Part shown: positions 25,939-34,747 of the stretch, one piece after another | Position numbering within the stretch: position 1 is the first letter of the stretch | Layout of the letters: each line of letters starts with the position of its first letter | Assembly: GCF_900100965.1 (NCBI RefSeq) | Contig: NZ_FMUJ01000003.1 | Coordinates: 434,001 to 498,000, forward strand | Length of the DNA: 64,000 nt | Origin: Variovorax sp. EL159 | GTDB taxonomy: Bacteria > Pseudomonadota > Gammaproteobacteria > Burkholderiales > Burkholderiaceae_C | Direction: 5' to 3' | Position numbers and translations under genes: made by a program | Notes under the pieces: generated by a model | The model's input: the letters and a program-made list of their open reading frames with translations, nothing else | What the model was told of the DNA's origin: nothing | Databases searched by the model: none

Positions 25939-26889
25939 TCAGCTCCTCGCGTCCGTCAGCACCGCATCGAGCGCGCGCTCGACCAGCGTCACCTTGAAGG
26001 CGTTCTGCGCGGTCGGCCGGGCGTCGGCGAGCAGCGCATCGGTGGTGGCCCTGGCGCCACGCGGCAGCTCGCGTTCGGCGGCCTCGACGCGCCACGGCTT
26101 GTGCGCAACGCCACCCAATGCGACGCGGCCCGAGCCGTCGCGCTGCACGATCGCGGCCACCGAGACCAGTGCAAAGGCATACGACGCGCGGTCGCGCACC
26201 TTGCGATAGACGTGCCGGCCCCCCACCGGGCTCGGCAACTGGACCGCCGTGATCAGCTCGCCCGGCTGCAGCGCGGTTTCGACGTTCGGCGTGGTGCCAG
26301 GCAGCTTGTGGAAGTCGGCGATGGGAATGGTCCGCCGCGCGCCGTCGGGGCGCATCGTCTCGATGCTCGCGTCGAGCGCGCGCATGGCGACGGCCATGTC
26401 GCTGGGGTGCGTCGCGATGCAGGCGTCGCTCGCGCCGATCACCGCATGCTGCCGGCTGACACCGCCGATGGCCGCGCAGCCGCTGCCCGGCTGGCGCTTG
26501 TTGCACGCCTGGTAGGTGTCGTAGAAGTACGGGCAGCGGGTTCGCTGCAGCAGGTTGCCCGCGGTGGTCGCCTTGTTTCGCAACTGCGCCGAGGCACCCG
26601 CCAGCAAGGCGCGCGACAGCACGGCGTAGTCGCGCCGCACGCGCTCGTTCGCGGCAAGGTCGGTGTTGCGCACCAGCGCGCCGATGCGCAGGCCGTTGTC
26701 GGGCGTGCCCTCGATCTTGTCGAAGCCCAGGCCGTTGACGTCGATCAGGTGGGCGGGCGTTTCGATCTCCAGCTTCATCAAGTCCAGCAGGTTCGTGCCG
26801 CCCGCGATGAAGCGCGCGCCCGGCACGCGTGCGGCCGCCGCGACGGCCTGCGCGGGCGATGCCGCGCGCTCGTAGGTGAAGGCCTTCAT
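25939..26889 (-). CDS. paoB: Aldehyde oxidoreductase FAD-binding subunit (PaoB-type)
   Basis: 316-aa medium subunit. FAD motif [21 protein letters not shown] near residues 25-45 and [16 protein letters not shown]. The insertion [26 protein letters not shown], with a later [10 protein letters not shown], supplies the extra cysteines that hold a [4Fe-4S] cluster in PaoB-like proteins and not in ordinary xanthine dehydrogenases. The start overlaps the small-subunit stop as ATGA. Confidence 0.92.
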   Translation of the reverse strand: MKAFTYERAASPAQAVAAAARVPGARFIAGGTNLLDLMKLEIETPAHLIDVNGLGFDKIEGTPDNGLRIGALVRNTDLAANERVRRDYAVLSRALLAGASAQLRNKATTAGNLLQRTRCPYFYDTYQACNKRQPGSGCAAIGGVSRQHAVIGASDACIATHPSDMAVAMRALDASIETMRPDGARRTIPIADFHKLPGTTPNVETALQPGELITAVQLPSPVGGRHVYRKVRDRASYAFALVSVAAIVQRDGSGRVALGGVAHKPWRVEAAERELPRGARATTDALLADARPTAQNAFKVTLVERALDAVLTDARS

Positions 26890-27530
26890 GCGTTCACCCC
26901 TGCCACTTCGGTGATCGCCTCGACGATGTTGCTGTAGGCACCGCAGCGACAGATGTTGCCGCTCATGCGCTCGCGAAACTCGACGCTCGACAACGGCGGC
27001 TTCGCGCCCAGGTCTTCGGTGACGTGGCTCGGAATGCCCTGCGCGATCTCGCTCAGCATGCCCACGGCCGAGCAGATCTGGCCCGGCGTGCAGTAGCCGC
27101 ACTGGTAGCCGTCGTGCTTGACGAAGGCCGCCTGCATTGGGTGCAGCTTGCCCGGCGTGCCCAGGCCTTCGATGGTCGTCACCTTCGCGCCCTCGTGCAT
27201 CACCGCGAGCGTCAGGCACGAGTTGATGCGCCGGCCGTCGAGCATCACCGTGCAGGCGCCGCACTGGCCGTGGTCGCAACCCTTCTTGGTGCCGGTCAGG
27301 TGCAGGTGCTCGCGCAATGCGTCGAGCAAGGTCGTGCGGGTGTCGAGCAACAGGCGGTGCACCTTGCCATTGACGTTCAGCGTCACGGGCGAAAGCGCTG
27401 CGTCGCCGGCAGTGCGAGGCGGCGCAGCGATGGCCGGCGCGGCGGTCACCAGCGCCGGCACCGATGCGGTGGCCGCGCCCGCCTTCAGCAGGCAGCGCCG
27501 GGAAATCGTGAACTCATCGGGGGTTGTCAT
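26886..27530 (-). CDS. paoA: Aldehyde oxidoreductase 2Fe-2S subunit, Tat-exported (PaoA-type)
   Basis: 214-aa small subunit. The N-terminus carries a twin-arginine signal ([20 protein letters not shown]) ending in an AIAA region. First cluster: [22 protein letters not shown]; second cluster: [12 protein letters not shown] with CRCG. ATG 27530 with AAGGAG is chosen; a longer in-frame N-terminus lacks sense and would put the Tat motif inside the protein. First gene of paoABC and divergent from a LysR gene. No paoD-like maturation factor is nearby. Confidence 0.93.
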   Translation of the reverse strand: MTTPDEFTISRRCLLKAGAATASVPALVTAAPAIAAPPRTAGDAALSPVTLNVNGKVHRLLLDTRTTLLDALREHLHLTGTKKGCDHGQCGACTVMLDGRRINSCLTLAVMHEGAKVTTIEGLGTPGKLHPMQAAFVKHDGYQCGYCTPGQICSAVGMLSEIAQGIPSHVTEDLGAKPPLSSVEFRERMSGNICRCGAYSNIVEAITEVAGVNA

Positions 27531-27657
27531 GTCGCGTCTGCTCCTTGGTCGATCGCATGCGCTGCATGGGCACAGCGCCACGCGCAGGTGGCTGGCCAGC
27601 CCGGACGGCCGGCAAGAACGGACTGTAGGTCTGCGCCCCCGGCGCGAATAGACCCCG

Positions 27658-27692
27658 CAACCTTGAAGGACTGGCAAGTTGCTGTTGATAAT
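27658..27692 (+). promoter_or_regulatory. Promoter and dyad between paoA and LysR
   Basis: Imperfect dyad CAACCTTG-(9 nt)-CAAGTTG at 27658-27681, whose inner TTG-N9-CAA suits a LysR site. It overlaps a possible -35 (TTGAAG, 27663-27668); a -10-like GATAAT lies at 27687-27692, 18 nt on, and 20 nt ahead of the LysR start codon. Autoregulation plus control of paoABC would fit. Confidence 0.5.
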
Positions 27693-27712
27693 CGCCGGCG
27701 AAAGAGGTGCCC

Positions 27713-28684
27713 ATGCCCATCAACGAACTGCGCTCCATCGCGACCTTTGCCAAGACCGCCGAACTCGGCAGCCTGCGCCAGGCGGCCGCCGCACAGGGCA
27801 TCACGCCGCAGGCGGCGAGCCAGGCGCTGGCCCAGCTCGAGCAGCACCTGGGCGTGCGGCTCTTTCACCGCACGACGCGCAGCATGTCGCTCACCGACGA
27901 AGGCCGGCAGTTTCTCGAAGCCGCGCAGCCGTCGCTGGTCGGCCTGCAGCGCGCCCTGAGCATGGCGCGGCAGGCCAAGGACGAAGTCGCCGGGCCGCTG
28001 CGCATCGTCGGTCCGCGCTCGACCTTCGCTCCGGTGCTGTGGCCGCTGCTCGACGAGTTCTGCCGCCTGTACCCGGGCGTGCAACCCGACGTGCACCTGG
28101 ACGACCGCATCGGCAACTGGGTGGAAGACCGCGTGGACGTGGGCTTTCGCGTGGGGCAATCGCCGGCCGAGGGCGTGATCGCGCGCAAGCTGTTTTCATC
28201 GCAGCTCATCATCTGCGGCGCACCGGCGTACCTTGCCCGCCACGGTGCGCCCGACAACCTCAACGCACTCGCCGCCCACCGCTGCAGCGCCTTTCGCCAT
28301 CCGGGCACCGGCAGGGTGCTGCCGTGGTACGTGAAGGTCGAAGATGCCCGACTCGAGCATCACGTGGTGCCAGCGCTGTGCATCAACGACGAAGCGCTGG
28401 AAACCGAAGCGGTGCTGGCCGGACACGTCCTCGGGTTGCTGACGGGCGTGATCGCCGCGCCCCACATCCGCGCCGGACGGCTGGTGCCGCTGCTGACCCC
28501 TCACGTGGACGACCACTCCAGCACCTTCGTTTACTACGGAAGCCGCGTCGCGCAGCCCACGCGCGTCAGGGCCTTCATCGACCTGGCAGTGCAGCGCCTC
28601 GTGAACAACACGACCTACGTTTTGACGGCGAAGGAACTGCAGTCCGCCGAAGCGAAGGGGCGCAAGGCGCATCCGCGGCAGTGA
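27713..28684 (+). CDS. LysR-family regulator divergent from paoABC
   Basis: 323 aa. The winged helix INELRSIATFAKTAELGSLRQAAAAQGITPQAASQALAQLEQHLGVRLFHRTTR is clear, with the effector domain from about residue 90. ATG 27713 has AAAGAGG ahead at good spacing; a GTG two codons earlier is possible. Basic C-terminal tail (EAKGRKAHPRQ). Likely controls the divergent aldehyde oxidase operon. Converges with the next LysR, 16 nt away. Confidence 0.92.
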   Translation: MPINELRSIATFAKTAELGSLRQAAAAQGITPQAASQALAQLEQHLGVRLFHRTTRSMSLTDEGRQFLEAAQPSLVGLQRALSMARQAKDEVAGPLRIVGPRSTFAPVLWPLLDEFCRLYPGVQPDVHLDDRIGNWVEDRVDVGFRVGQSPAEGVIARKLFSSQLIICGAPAYLARHGAPDNLNALAAHRCSAFRHPGTGRVLPWYVKVEDARLEHHVVPALCINDEALETEAVLAGHVLGLLTGVIAAPHIRAGRLVPLLTPHVDDHSSTFVYYGSRVAQPTRVRAFIDLAVQRLVNNTTYVLTAKELQSAEAKGRKAHPRQ

Positions 28685-28700
28685 TGCTGCCGCGCGAGTT

Positions 28701-29603
28701 TCAAACCGCCGCGCCCAGGGGCGACAACCCCCTCACCCACTCGAACACCGCCGCAACGGCCGGCTCGGAGCGCCGCGCCTCCGGGCACACCAGGTAGAAC
28801 GGCAGGCCGGGCAGCACGGGCCCGAAAGGCTGCACCAGATTGCCCGCGCGCAACTCGTCCGCGATCAGCGCCAGGCCCATCAACGCCACGCCCTGCCCTT
28901 GCAGCGCGGCCGACACGGTGTGCGTTTCGTCGGAGAACACCGGCCCGGCCGACACATCGAGGCCCGGCACCTGCGCCTGCTGCTGCCACTCGGCCCACGT
29001 ACCCGGCGGGCTCTTGCTGCCGGGCAGCGCGAAATGCAGCAGCGTGTGCTTCGTCAGGTCGCTGCGGCGACGCAGCTTGAGCGCGGGGCTGCAGGCCGGC
29101 GCGAAGGTGTTGTCGAACAGCTTCTCGGCCACGAGGCCCGGCCATTGGCCCTTGCCGTAGCGGATGGCGATGTCGGCCGTGATGCCGTCGAGCGCCACCG
29201 CCTCGTGCGATGCGTGAATGCGCAGGTCGAGCCGCGGATGCAGCGCGCGCAAGGTGCTCACGCGCGGCAGCAGCCAGCGCGCCGCAACTGCCGGCGTGGT
29301 CGACAAGGTGATGGCCTGCCGCGCGGGCGGCGCGCGCAGCCGCGCGACGGCGTTGGCCATGGCACTGAACGATTCGCTCAACACCGCCTGCAGCTCCCGG
29401 CCCTGCGACGTGAGCACCAGTTGCCTCGGCTGGCGAACGAACAGCTGCACCCCCAGCGACTCTTCGAGCTGCCGCACCTGATGGCTGATGGCCGTGGGCG
29501 TGACCGACAGCTCGTTCGCCGCGAGCTTGGCGCTGCAGTGCCGCGCGGCGGCTTCGAAGGCGCGCAGCCCCGCTAGCGGAGGCAATGAATGAAGGGTGGC
29601 CAT
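28701..29603 (-). CDS. LysR-family regulator, GcvA-like (azoR-linked, second copy)
   Basis: 300 aa. LPPLAGLRAFEAAARHCSAKLAANELSVTPTAISHQVRQLEESLGVQLFVR resembles the LysR at 20981 (same TAISHQVR/SAISHQVR recognition helix and LPPL..LRAFEAAA opening). ATG 29603 is followed by MATLHSL; longer starts lie in the AT-rich promoter region. It is divergent from the second azoreductase, the mirror image of the first pair. Confidence 0.92.
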   Translation of the reverse strand: MATLHSLPPLAGLRAFEAAARHCSAKLAANELSVTPTAISHQVRQLEESLGVQLFVRQPRQLVLTSQGRELQAVLSESFSAMANAVARLRAPPARQAITLSTTPAVAARWLLPRVSTLRALHPRLDLRIHASHEAVALDGITADIAIRYGKGQWPGLVAEKLFDNTFAPACSPALKLRRRSDLTKHTLLHFALPGSKSPPGTWAEWQQQAQVPGLDVSAGPVFSDETHTVSAALQGQGVALMGLALIADELRAGNLVQPFGPVLPGLPFYLVCPEARRSEPAVAAVFEWVRGLSPLGAAV

Positions 29604-29735
29604 GGATGAATTAATTTTTCTGCAAAGCAAAGAAAACGTCGTTTGTGGCGGCTGTGATGCTTGGATAAATTTCAAACCGTGTCAAGCAGTCAGATGAATT
29701 TCATTCACCCCATCAACCCACCCGAGGACCACGCC

Positions 29736-30413
29736 ATGACCACCCTGCTCCACATCGACGCCAGCGCCCGCCCCGGCCTTTCGGGCTCCACCGAACACGG
29801 CTCGCACTCGCGCCGCCTGAGCCACCGTTTTGTCTCGGCCTGGAAGGCCACCCGTCCGCAAGACGAGGTGATCTACCGCGACATCGGCGCGAAGCCGCCC
29901 GGCACAGTCACCGGCGAATGGATCGAGGCGGGCTACACGCCCGAGGCGCTGCGCGCGCCGTGGATGCATGGCGTGCTCGCCGAAAGCGACGCACTGATCG
30001 CGGAGATCCGCCGGGCCGACGTGCTGGTGATCGGCACCCCCATGTACAACTTCAGCATGCCGGCGCCGCTGAAGTCGTGGATCGACAACGTCGTGCGCAT
30101 CGGCGCCACCTTCGACTTCGATCGCAGCCGCGAGAACCCCTATGTGCCGCTGCTGGCCGAGCGCGTGCGGCGCACCGTGCTGCTCACTTCATGCGGCAGC
30201 AACGGCTACGGCCCCGGAGGCTTCCAGGCGCACATGGACCTGCTCACGCCGGGTGTCGCGACCCCGCTCGCGCTGCTCGGGCTCGACGAGCTTCACCGCG
30301 TGTCCATCGAACATGCCGAAGACCACGGCGACCTGCTCGATCAATCGATCGCTTCGGCACTCGCGCGTGTCGATGCACTCGTGCATGAATTGCAGTCGGC
30401 TGCGCACGCCTGA
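29736..30413 (+). CDS. azoR: FMN-dependent NADH azoreductase (second copy)
   Basis: 225-aa paralogue of the azoreductase at 20137: TTLLHIDASARPGLSGSTEHGSHSRRLSHRFV, GTPMYNFSMPAPLKSWIDNVVRIGATF and SCGSNGYGPGG are at the same positions. It lacks the C-terminal tail of the first copy. The 132-nt spacer to the divergent LysR is AT-rich and holds ATGAA-T-TTCAT (29694-29704), a small palindrome that could be an operator. Probable role is quinone/electrophile detoxification. Confidence 0.9.
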   Translation: MTTLLHIDASARPGLSGSTEHGSHSRRLSHRFVSAWKATRPQDEVIYRDIGAKPPGTVTGEWIEAGYTPEALRAPWMHGVLAESDALIAEIRRADVLVIGTPMYNFSMPAPLKSWIDNVVRIGATFDFDRSRENPYVPLLAERVRRTVLLTSCGSNGYGPGGFQAHMDLLTPGVATPLALLGLDELHRVSIEHAEDHGDLLDQSIASALARVDALVHELQSAAHA

Positions 30414-30584
30414 AATGCAATTCGCGACAACAGTGCGAGGGCAATTGACAACACAGCCGGGGCATGTCGCCACGCGTATGCAAATGCGCCTTGTGCTCTC
30501 TCTTTCGTTGTGATGTCATGGGCTGTGCATTACAAATGCACACAAAAGGGAGCCACAAGAAGAGAGAGAAAAGAAGGGCTCGAA

Positions 30585-31016
30585 ATGACCAGGCATGACC
30601 TTCGTTCGCGCGTGTTCGCGACATTGGGATTCTTGTTTATGGGTGCGGCATCGTTGGGCGCCAACGCTGCAGACGGCACGATTCACTTCACGGGAGAGAT
30701 CGTTGCCGCTCCGTATGAAATGCGGGTCGTCGCCAAGGCGCCCGCAGTCACGCATCGCGTGGTTGCGGCAAGCACCACCGAGGTGGTGTTCCTGCGGCAA
30801 TGGGTGGACCGCCCCAGCGCCAGGGTTCGTGTCGATGCACTCGGTGGCCTGCCCTTGGCCACCGCATTCACCGACGCCAAGGGCCATCGAAACACCTTCG
30901 ATCCGGCGGGCGAACAGCACGTGGGCCTCGACGGCGGCACGCTGTCGATCAAGCCGCAAGGCCTGCCACCGGCCGGCCGCATGGCCGGCGCGATGGTGAC
31001 GGTCAGCTACAACTGA
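30585..31016 (+). CDS. Exported fimbrial-subunit-like protein, orphan
   Basis: 143 aa with a signal peptide (about 1-28, ending GANA-ADG). The mature start ADGTIHFTGEIVAAPYEM resembles chaperone-usher pilus subunits, and the C-terminus AGAMVTVSYN has the alternating pattern and near-terminal Tyr of donor-strand proteins. It is short of the usual cysteine pair. No chaperone or usher gene is nearby. AAGGG precedes the ATG. It could be a minor adhesin or a periplasmic protein of other use. Confidence 0.72.
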   Translation: MTRHDLRSRVFATLGFLFMGAASLGANAADGTIHFTGEIVAAPYEMRVVAKAPAVTHRVVAASTTEVVFLRQWVDRPSARVRVDALGGLPLATAFTDAKGHRNTFDPAGEQHVGLDGGTLSIKPQGLPPAGRMAGAMVTVSYN

Positions 31017-31022
31017 CCAACT

Positions 31023-31048
31023 GAAGCCGCGCCGTGCCAGGCGCGGCG
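31023..31048. terminator. Hairpin between convergent genes
   Basis: GCCGCGCC-GTGCCA-GGCGCGGC (31026-31047) between the fimbrial-like gene (+) and the SDR gene (-), within a longer interrupted GAAGCCG/CGGCTTC pairing. No U tract. Confidence 0.5.
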
Positions 31049-31058
31049 TGGCTCGGCT

Positions 31059-31964
31059 TCAGGCCGAACGAAGCTGCTCGCGCAGCTTCTGCCCGATCTC
31101 GGGCCGCTCCAGGAATGGGTCGGCCGGGTTGGTGCCCGACACGATGTTCTCCATGCGGCTGCGCACGTTGCCCAGCGCCTTGGGGTGGCTGAACACGTAG
31201 AACTGGTTGGCCGTGATCGCCTCGAACACCTTGGCCGCCACTTCGGCGGCGGTGATCTTGCCGCTGCTCACCGCCTTGTTGCTCATGGCCTGGCCGATGA
31301 GCTGGCTCTTCGTGAGTTCCGAATCCTTCGGCGCATTCGGGCGGTTGCGCTCGCTGCTCGTGATGCCGGTGGGCACGAAGTACGGGCACAGCAGGCTCGC
31401 ACCGATCTGGTCGGTCACGAGGTTCAGGTCCTGGTACATGGTCTCGGTGAGGCTCACGACCGCAGCCTTGGCCGCGTTGTAGATGCCCATGTTGGGCGGC
31501 GTGAGCAGGCCGGCCATGCTGGCGGTGTTGGTGATGTGGCCGCGATAGCCGGGGTCCTTGGCGGCCGCTTCGAGCATCATCGGCGTGAACAGGCGCACGC
31601 CGTGGATCACGCCCCACAGGTCAACGCCCAGCACCCACTCCCAGTCGGCGACGGTGTTTTCCCACACGAGGCCACCCGCGCCCACGCCGGCGTTGTTGAA
31701 CACGAAGTGCGGCGCGCCGAAGCGTTCCTTGACGGCGGCGGCCAGCGCTTCCATCTGCGCGGCATCGGACACATCGACCTTGCGGGCCATCACCTGCACG
31801 CCGGCGGCTTCCATCTCGGCCTTGGCCTTGTCGAGTGCGTCCTGCTGCACGTCGACCAGCACGAGGTTCATGCCACGGGCAGCGCCGATGCGTGCGCACT
31901 CGAGCCCGAAACCCGAACCAGCGCCGGTGAGTACGGCGGTCTTGCCCTTGAAGTCCTGAATCAT
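31059..31964 (-). CDS. Short-chain dehydrogenase/reductase
   Basis: 301-aa classical SDR. TGAGSGFG (cofactor loop), NNAGVG, and the catalytic Tyr/Lys as YNAAK after ITNTASMAG. Asp in LVDVQQDAL suggests NAD(H). It has a C-terminal part longer than FabG-type enzymes. Oxidises or reduces a hydroxy/keto group on a substrate that cannot be named. Last gene of the long minus-strand run; the GST gene is 107 nt upstream. Confidence 0.9.
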   Translation of the reverse strand: MIQDFKGKTAVLTGAGSGFGLECARIGAARGMNLVLVDVQQDALDKAKAEMEAAGVQVMARKVDVSDAAQMEALAAAVKERFGAPHFVFNNAGVGAGGLVWENTVADWEWVLGVDLWGVIHGVRLFTPMMLEAAAKDPGYRGHITNTASMAGLLTPPNMGIYNAAKAAVVSLTETMYQDLNLVTDQIGASLLCPYFVPTGITSSERNRPNAPKDSELTKSQLIGQAMSNKAVSSGKITAAEVAAKVFEAITANQFYVFSHPKALGNVRSRMENIVSGTNPADPFLERPEIGQKLREQLRSA

Positions 31965-32071
31965 TTGCCGGTGTCCTTCTGTTGAATGTCTCTGACGTTG
32001 GAGCCGCTATTGAAATACGGAACGCGCGCGGGCGCAGTCACGAAGGTGCCCGCCATGCGTCCCGTTTTCGG

Positions 32072-33010
32072 TCAGGCCTCAGCTTTCTTCAACACGTAGC
32101 CGATGCGCGGAAAGTGCACATGCACCGTGCCCGTGCGATCGCCGCTGCGCGCCAGCGTGTAGTGCGTGCGCGTGGCGGCGACCAGCGTGCCCGGCGTCTC
32201 TTCGAGGCCGAAGCTCTCGGCACGCACCGTGACGGCGCTGCCCAGCGGAATGCCGTGGTCGTCCTGGAAGGTGCTGTCGGTCAGCAGCGTGTGCGGCGTC
32301 GCGGCCTTGGCGACGGCGATGGCTTCGGCGGCGCTGAACTTCTCGGGTGCGCCATGGCCGATGGCGGCCATGCGGTCCATCCAGTCGATCACCGCCGGCG
32401 TCAGGTCGAGGATGGTGCGGACCGACTCGATGCGGCGCGTGTACCAGAGTGGGTGGTAGGCCGAGAAGTCGGCGATGCAGGGGAATCCGCCCAGCAGGAA
32501 AGGCTTGTCGTCCAGCATGTCCGACAGGCGGCGCAGGTACGACTTGTAGGCGCTGGTGGCGTCGGCCGGACGCAGGCGCGTCATGTTGCCGGCGCTCATC
32601 TTGCCGCGGTCTTCGCCGAAGGCCTTGGCGGCTTCGGGCGGCGCCTTGGCGAACACTTCGGCCACGCCTTTGGGCTGCATGTTCCAGGCCATCGCGGCCC
32701 AGAACAGCGTGGTGTCGGCCCACTGCGCCAGGATGCGCGACATGCCCTTTTCCGGCTCGGGGTAGAGCGTGGGCTCGGGCTGCAGGTGCTCCAGCACGTC
32801 GGCGATGAGCGCGCTGTCGCAATACATGTCGGCGCCAATCTGCAGGAACGGCGTCTTGCGGTAGCCGCCCGTGAGCACCTCCACATCGGGCTTGGGCATG
32901 ATCGGTGGAATCAAAACCGACTTCCACGGCAGCTTCTTGGCGCCGAGGATGAGCCGCACCTTCTCGGAGAACGGCGAGGTGGTGTAGTGGTGAAGGATCA
33001 GGTCGGCCAT
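32072..33010 (-). CDS. Glutathione S-transferase family protein with C-terminal extension
   Basis: 312 aa. The N-terminal thioredoxin-like domain ILHHYTTSPFSEKVRLILGAKKLPWKSV has a Ser at the glutathione-activating place. GGYRKTPFLQIGADMYCDSALIADVLE holds the cis-Pro and glutathione contact region. The helical domain follows, then about 90 further residues (from TLLTDSTFQDDHGIPLG) forming a beta-rich tail seen in some proteobacterial members. Partner or substrate unknown; lies among acyl-CoA genes. Confidence 0.88.
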   Translation of the reverse strand: MADLILHHYTTSPFSEKVRLILGAKKLPWKSVLIPPIMPKPDVEVLTGGYRKTPFLQIGADMYCDSALIADVLEHLQPEPTLYPEPEKGMSRILAQWADTTLFWAAMAWNMQPKGVAEVFAKAPPEAAKAFGEDRGKMSAGNMTRLRPADATSAYKSYLRRLSDMLDDKPFLLGGFPCIADFSAYHPLWYTRRIESVRTILDLTPAVIDWMDRMAAIGHGAPEKFSAAEAIAVAKAATPHTLLTDSTFQDDHGIPLGSAVTVRAESFGLEETPGTLVAATRTHYTLARSGDRTGTVHVHFPRIGYVLKKAEA

Positions 33011-33065
33011 GTGGTGTTTTCCGTGAGGGGTTTGCTTGCTTCTGCGGGTGAATGTTCAGCGCGGC

Positions 33066-34706
33066 TCAACGAGGTTGCGCGCGCTGGATGATCGAATCGA
33101 AATCGGTGCCCGCGCCGAGCGTGCCGAAGGTCTGGCCCCAGTCGCCGCCAAGGCGCGAGTCGCAAAAGGCGCTGAAGACTGCGGCCGGTGCGGTCTGAAC
33201 GAGCAATGCAGCCTGCACCGCGAGCGCCACGTCCTGTGCCAGACGGCGCGCCTCGACCTCGGAGGCCATCGCCTCGATGCGCGCGGGCAGTGCGTCGGCC
33301 AGGCGGTCGAGCGCGGCATGCTGGCCGCGCGCCGGAGCCAACTCTTTCGCAAGGCCGGCGACCGCATCGCCCTTGCGCAAACCACGCAGCAGGTCGAGCG
33401 CCATGATGTTGCCGGCGCCTTCCCAGATCGAGTTGAGCGGCATCTCGCGGTAGATGCGCGCCATGATGCCTTCGCCGCCCTCCTCCACGTAGCCATTGCC
33501 GCCGAGGCATTCCATGGCCTCCTGTGCGAAGTGGCTGCCGCGTTTGCAGATCCAGAACTTGGCGACCGGCGTGAGCAGGCGCGCCATCAGGCGTTCGTGT
33601 TCGTCGCCGGGTTGATCGAAGGCGCGGGCCAGGCGGATCGCGAGCGCGGTCGAGGCTTCGCTTTCGAGCGCGAGGTCGGCCAGCACATTCTTCATGAGCG
33701 GCTGTTCGATCAGCGGCTTGCCGAAGGCGCTGCGTTGGCTGGTGTGGTTGAGCGCGATGCTCAGGGCCTGGCGCATCAGGCCGCTGGTGCCGAGTGCGCA
33801 GTCGAGCCGGGTCATCGTGCCCATCTCGAGGATCTGCGGAATGCCGCGGCCCTCCTCACCCACCAGCCACGCGGTGGCACCGTCGAACTCGACCTCGGAA
33901 CTCGCGTTGGCCTTGTTGCCGAGCTTGTCCTTCAGGCGCTGGATGCGGATGGCGTTGCGCGCGCCATCGGGCAGCACGCGCGGAAGAAAGAAGCAACTGA
34001 GCCCGGCGGGGGTCTGCGCCAGCACGAGGAATGCATCGCACATCGGTGCCGAGAAGAACCACTTGTGGCCGGTGATGGCATAGCGCTCGCCCCAGGCGTC
34101 GCTGCCGTCCCGCACGGCGCGCGTGGTGTTGGCCCGCACGTCGGAGCCGCCCTGCTTCTCGGTCATGCCCATGCCCATGGTCACGCCGGGCTTGTCCTTG
34201 AAAGACTTGAGCGCGGGGTCGTACCAGAGGCTGCCGAGCTTGGGGCCCCAGTCGGCGTACACGGCCGCATTGTCGCGCAGCGCAGGCGTGACGGCATAGC
34301 TCATCGAGATCGGGCAAAGAATCGATGGCTCCAGCTCGGTGAAGAGCATGAAGCCGGCCGCGCGCAGCACATGCGGCGAGGCGGAAGTACCGGTCCACGG
34401 CGTGCCGTGTAGGCCCGCGCCCACGGCGGCCGTCATCAGCGCGTGATAACTCGGATGAAACTCCACCTCGTCGATGCGCCGCCCAAAGCGGTCGTGCGTG
34501 TGCAGTTCGGGCGTGTGGATGTTGGCAAGCCGCGCATGCATCTGCATGCCGGCCGAACCAAGGGTCGCGCCCAGCTCCTGCAGCTGCGCAAGCTGCAACG
34601 CGGGCGCGTTGAACTTCAACGCATCGCGCAGGGGCCGGTTGGTGTCGAAGAGGTTGTAGTCCACCAGCGGTGCGGGCTGGTTGAACACCTCGTGCGTCAT
34701 TTCCAT
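33066..34706 (-). CDS. aidB: AidB-like acyl-CoA dehydrogenase
   Basis: 546 aa, the length of AidB (about 540). The start EVFNQPAPLVDYNLFDTNRPL and the segment LANIHTPELHTHDRFGRRIDEVEFHPSYHALM are typical of AidB. KQGGSDVRANTTRA, TGHKWFFSAPMCDAFLVLAQ and ECLGGNGYVEEGG are flavin and active-site segments of the acyl-CoA dehydrogenase fold. AidB is a flavoprotein linked to alkylation stress and weak isovaleryl-CoA oxidation. Here the neighbours are fatty-acid genes, so a catabolic role is equally possible. AAGGAGG precedes the ATG. Confidence 0.9.
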   Translation of the reverse strand: MEMTHEVFNQPAPLVDYNLFDTNRPLRDALKFNAPALQLAQLQELGATLGSAGMQMHARLANIHTPELHTHDRFGRRIDEVEFHPSYHALMTAAVGAGLHGTPWTGTSASPHVLRAAGFMLFTELEPSILCPISMSYAVTPALRDNAAVYADWGPKLGSLWYDPALKSFKDKPGVTMGMGMTEKQGGSDVRANTTRAVRDGSDAWGERYAITGHKWFFSAPMCDAFLVLAQTPAGLSCFFLPRVLPDGARNAIRIQRLKDKLGNKANASSEVEFDGATAWLVGEEGRGIPQILEMGTMTRLDCALGTSGLMRQALSIALNHTSQRSAFGKPLIEQPLMKNVLADLALESEASTALAIRLARAFDQPGDEHERLMARLLTPVAKFWICKRGSHFAQEAMECLGGNGYVEEGGEGIMARIYREMPLNSIWEGAGNIMALDLLRGLRKGDAVAGLAKELAPARGQHAALDRLADALPARIEAMASEVEARRLAQDVALAVQAALLVQTAPAAVFSAFCDSRLGGDWGQTFGTLGAGTDFDSIIQRAQPR

Positions 34707-34747
34707 ATCCGGCCTCCTTGCCGTGCGTTCAGTTCATCTCATTTCAT

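Noticed and set aside
24679..26937. 752-aa + strand frame over paoBC
   Set aside because: Antisense shadow; the minus-strand frames carry all cofactor motifs.
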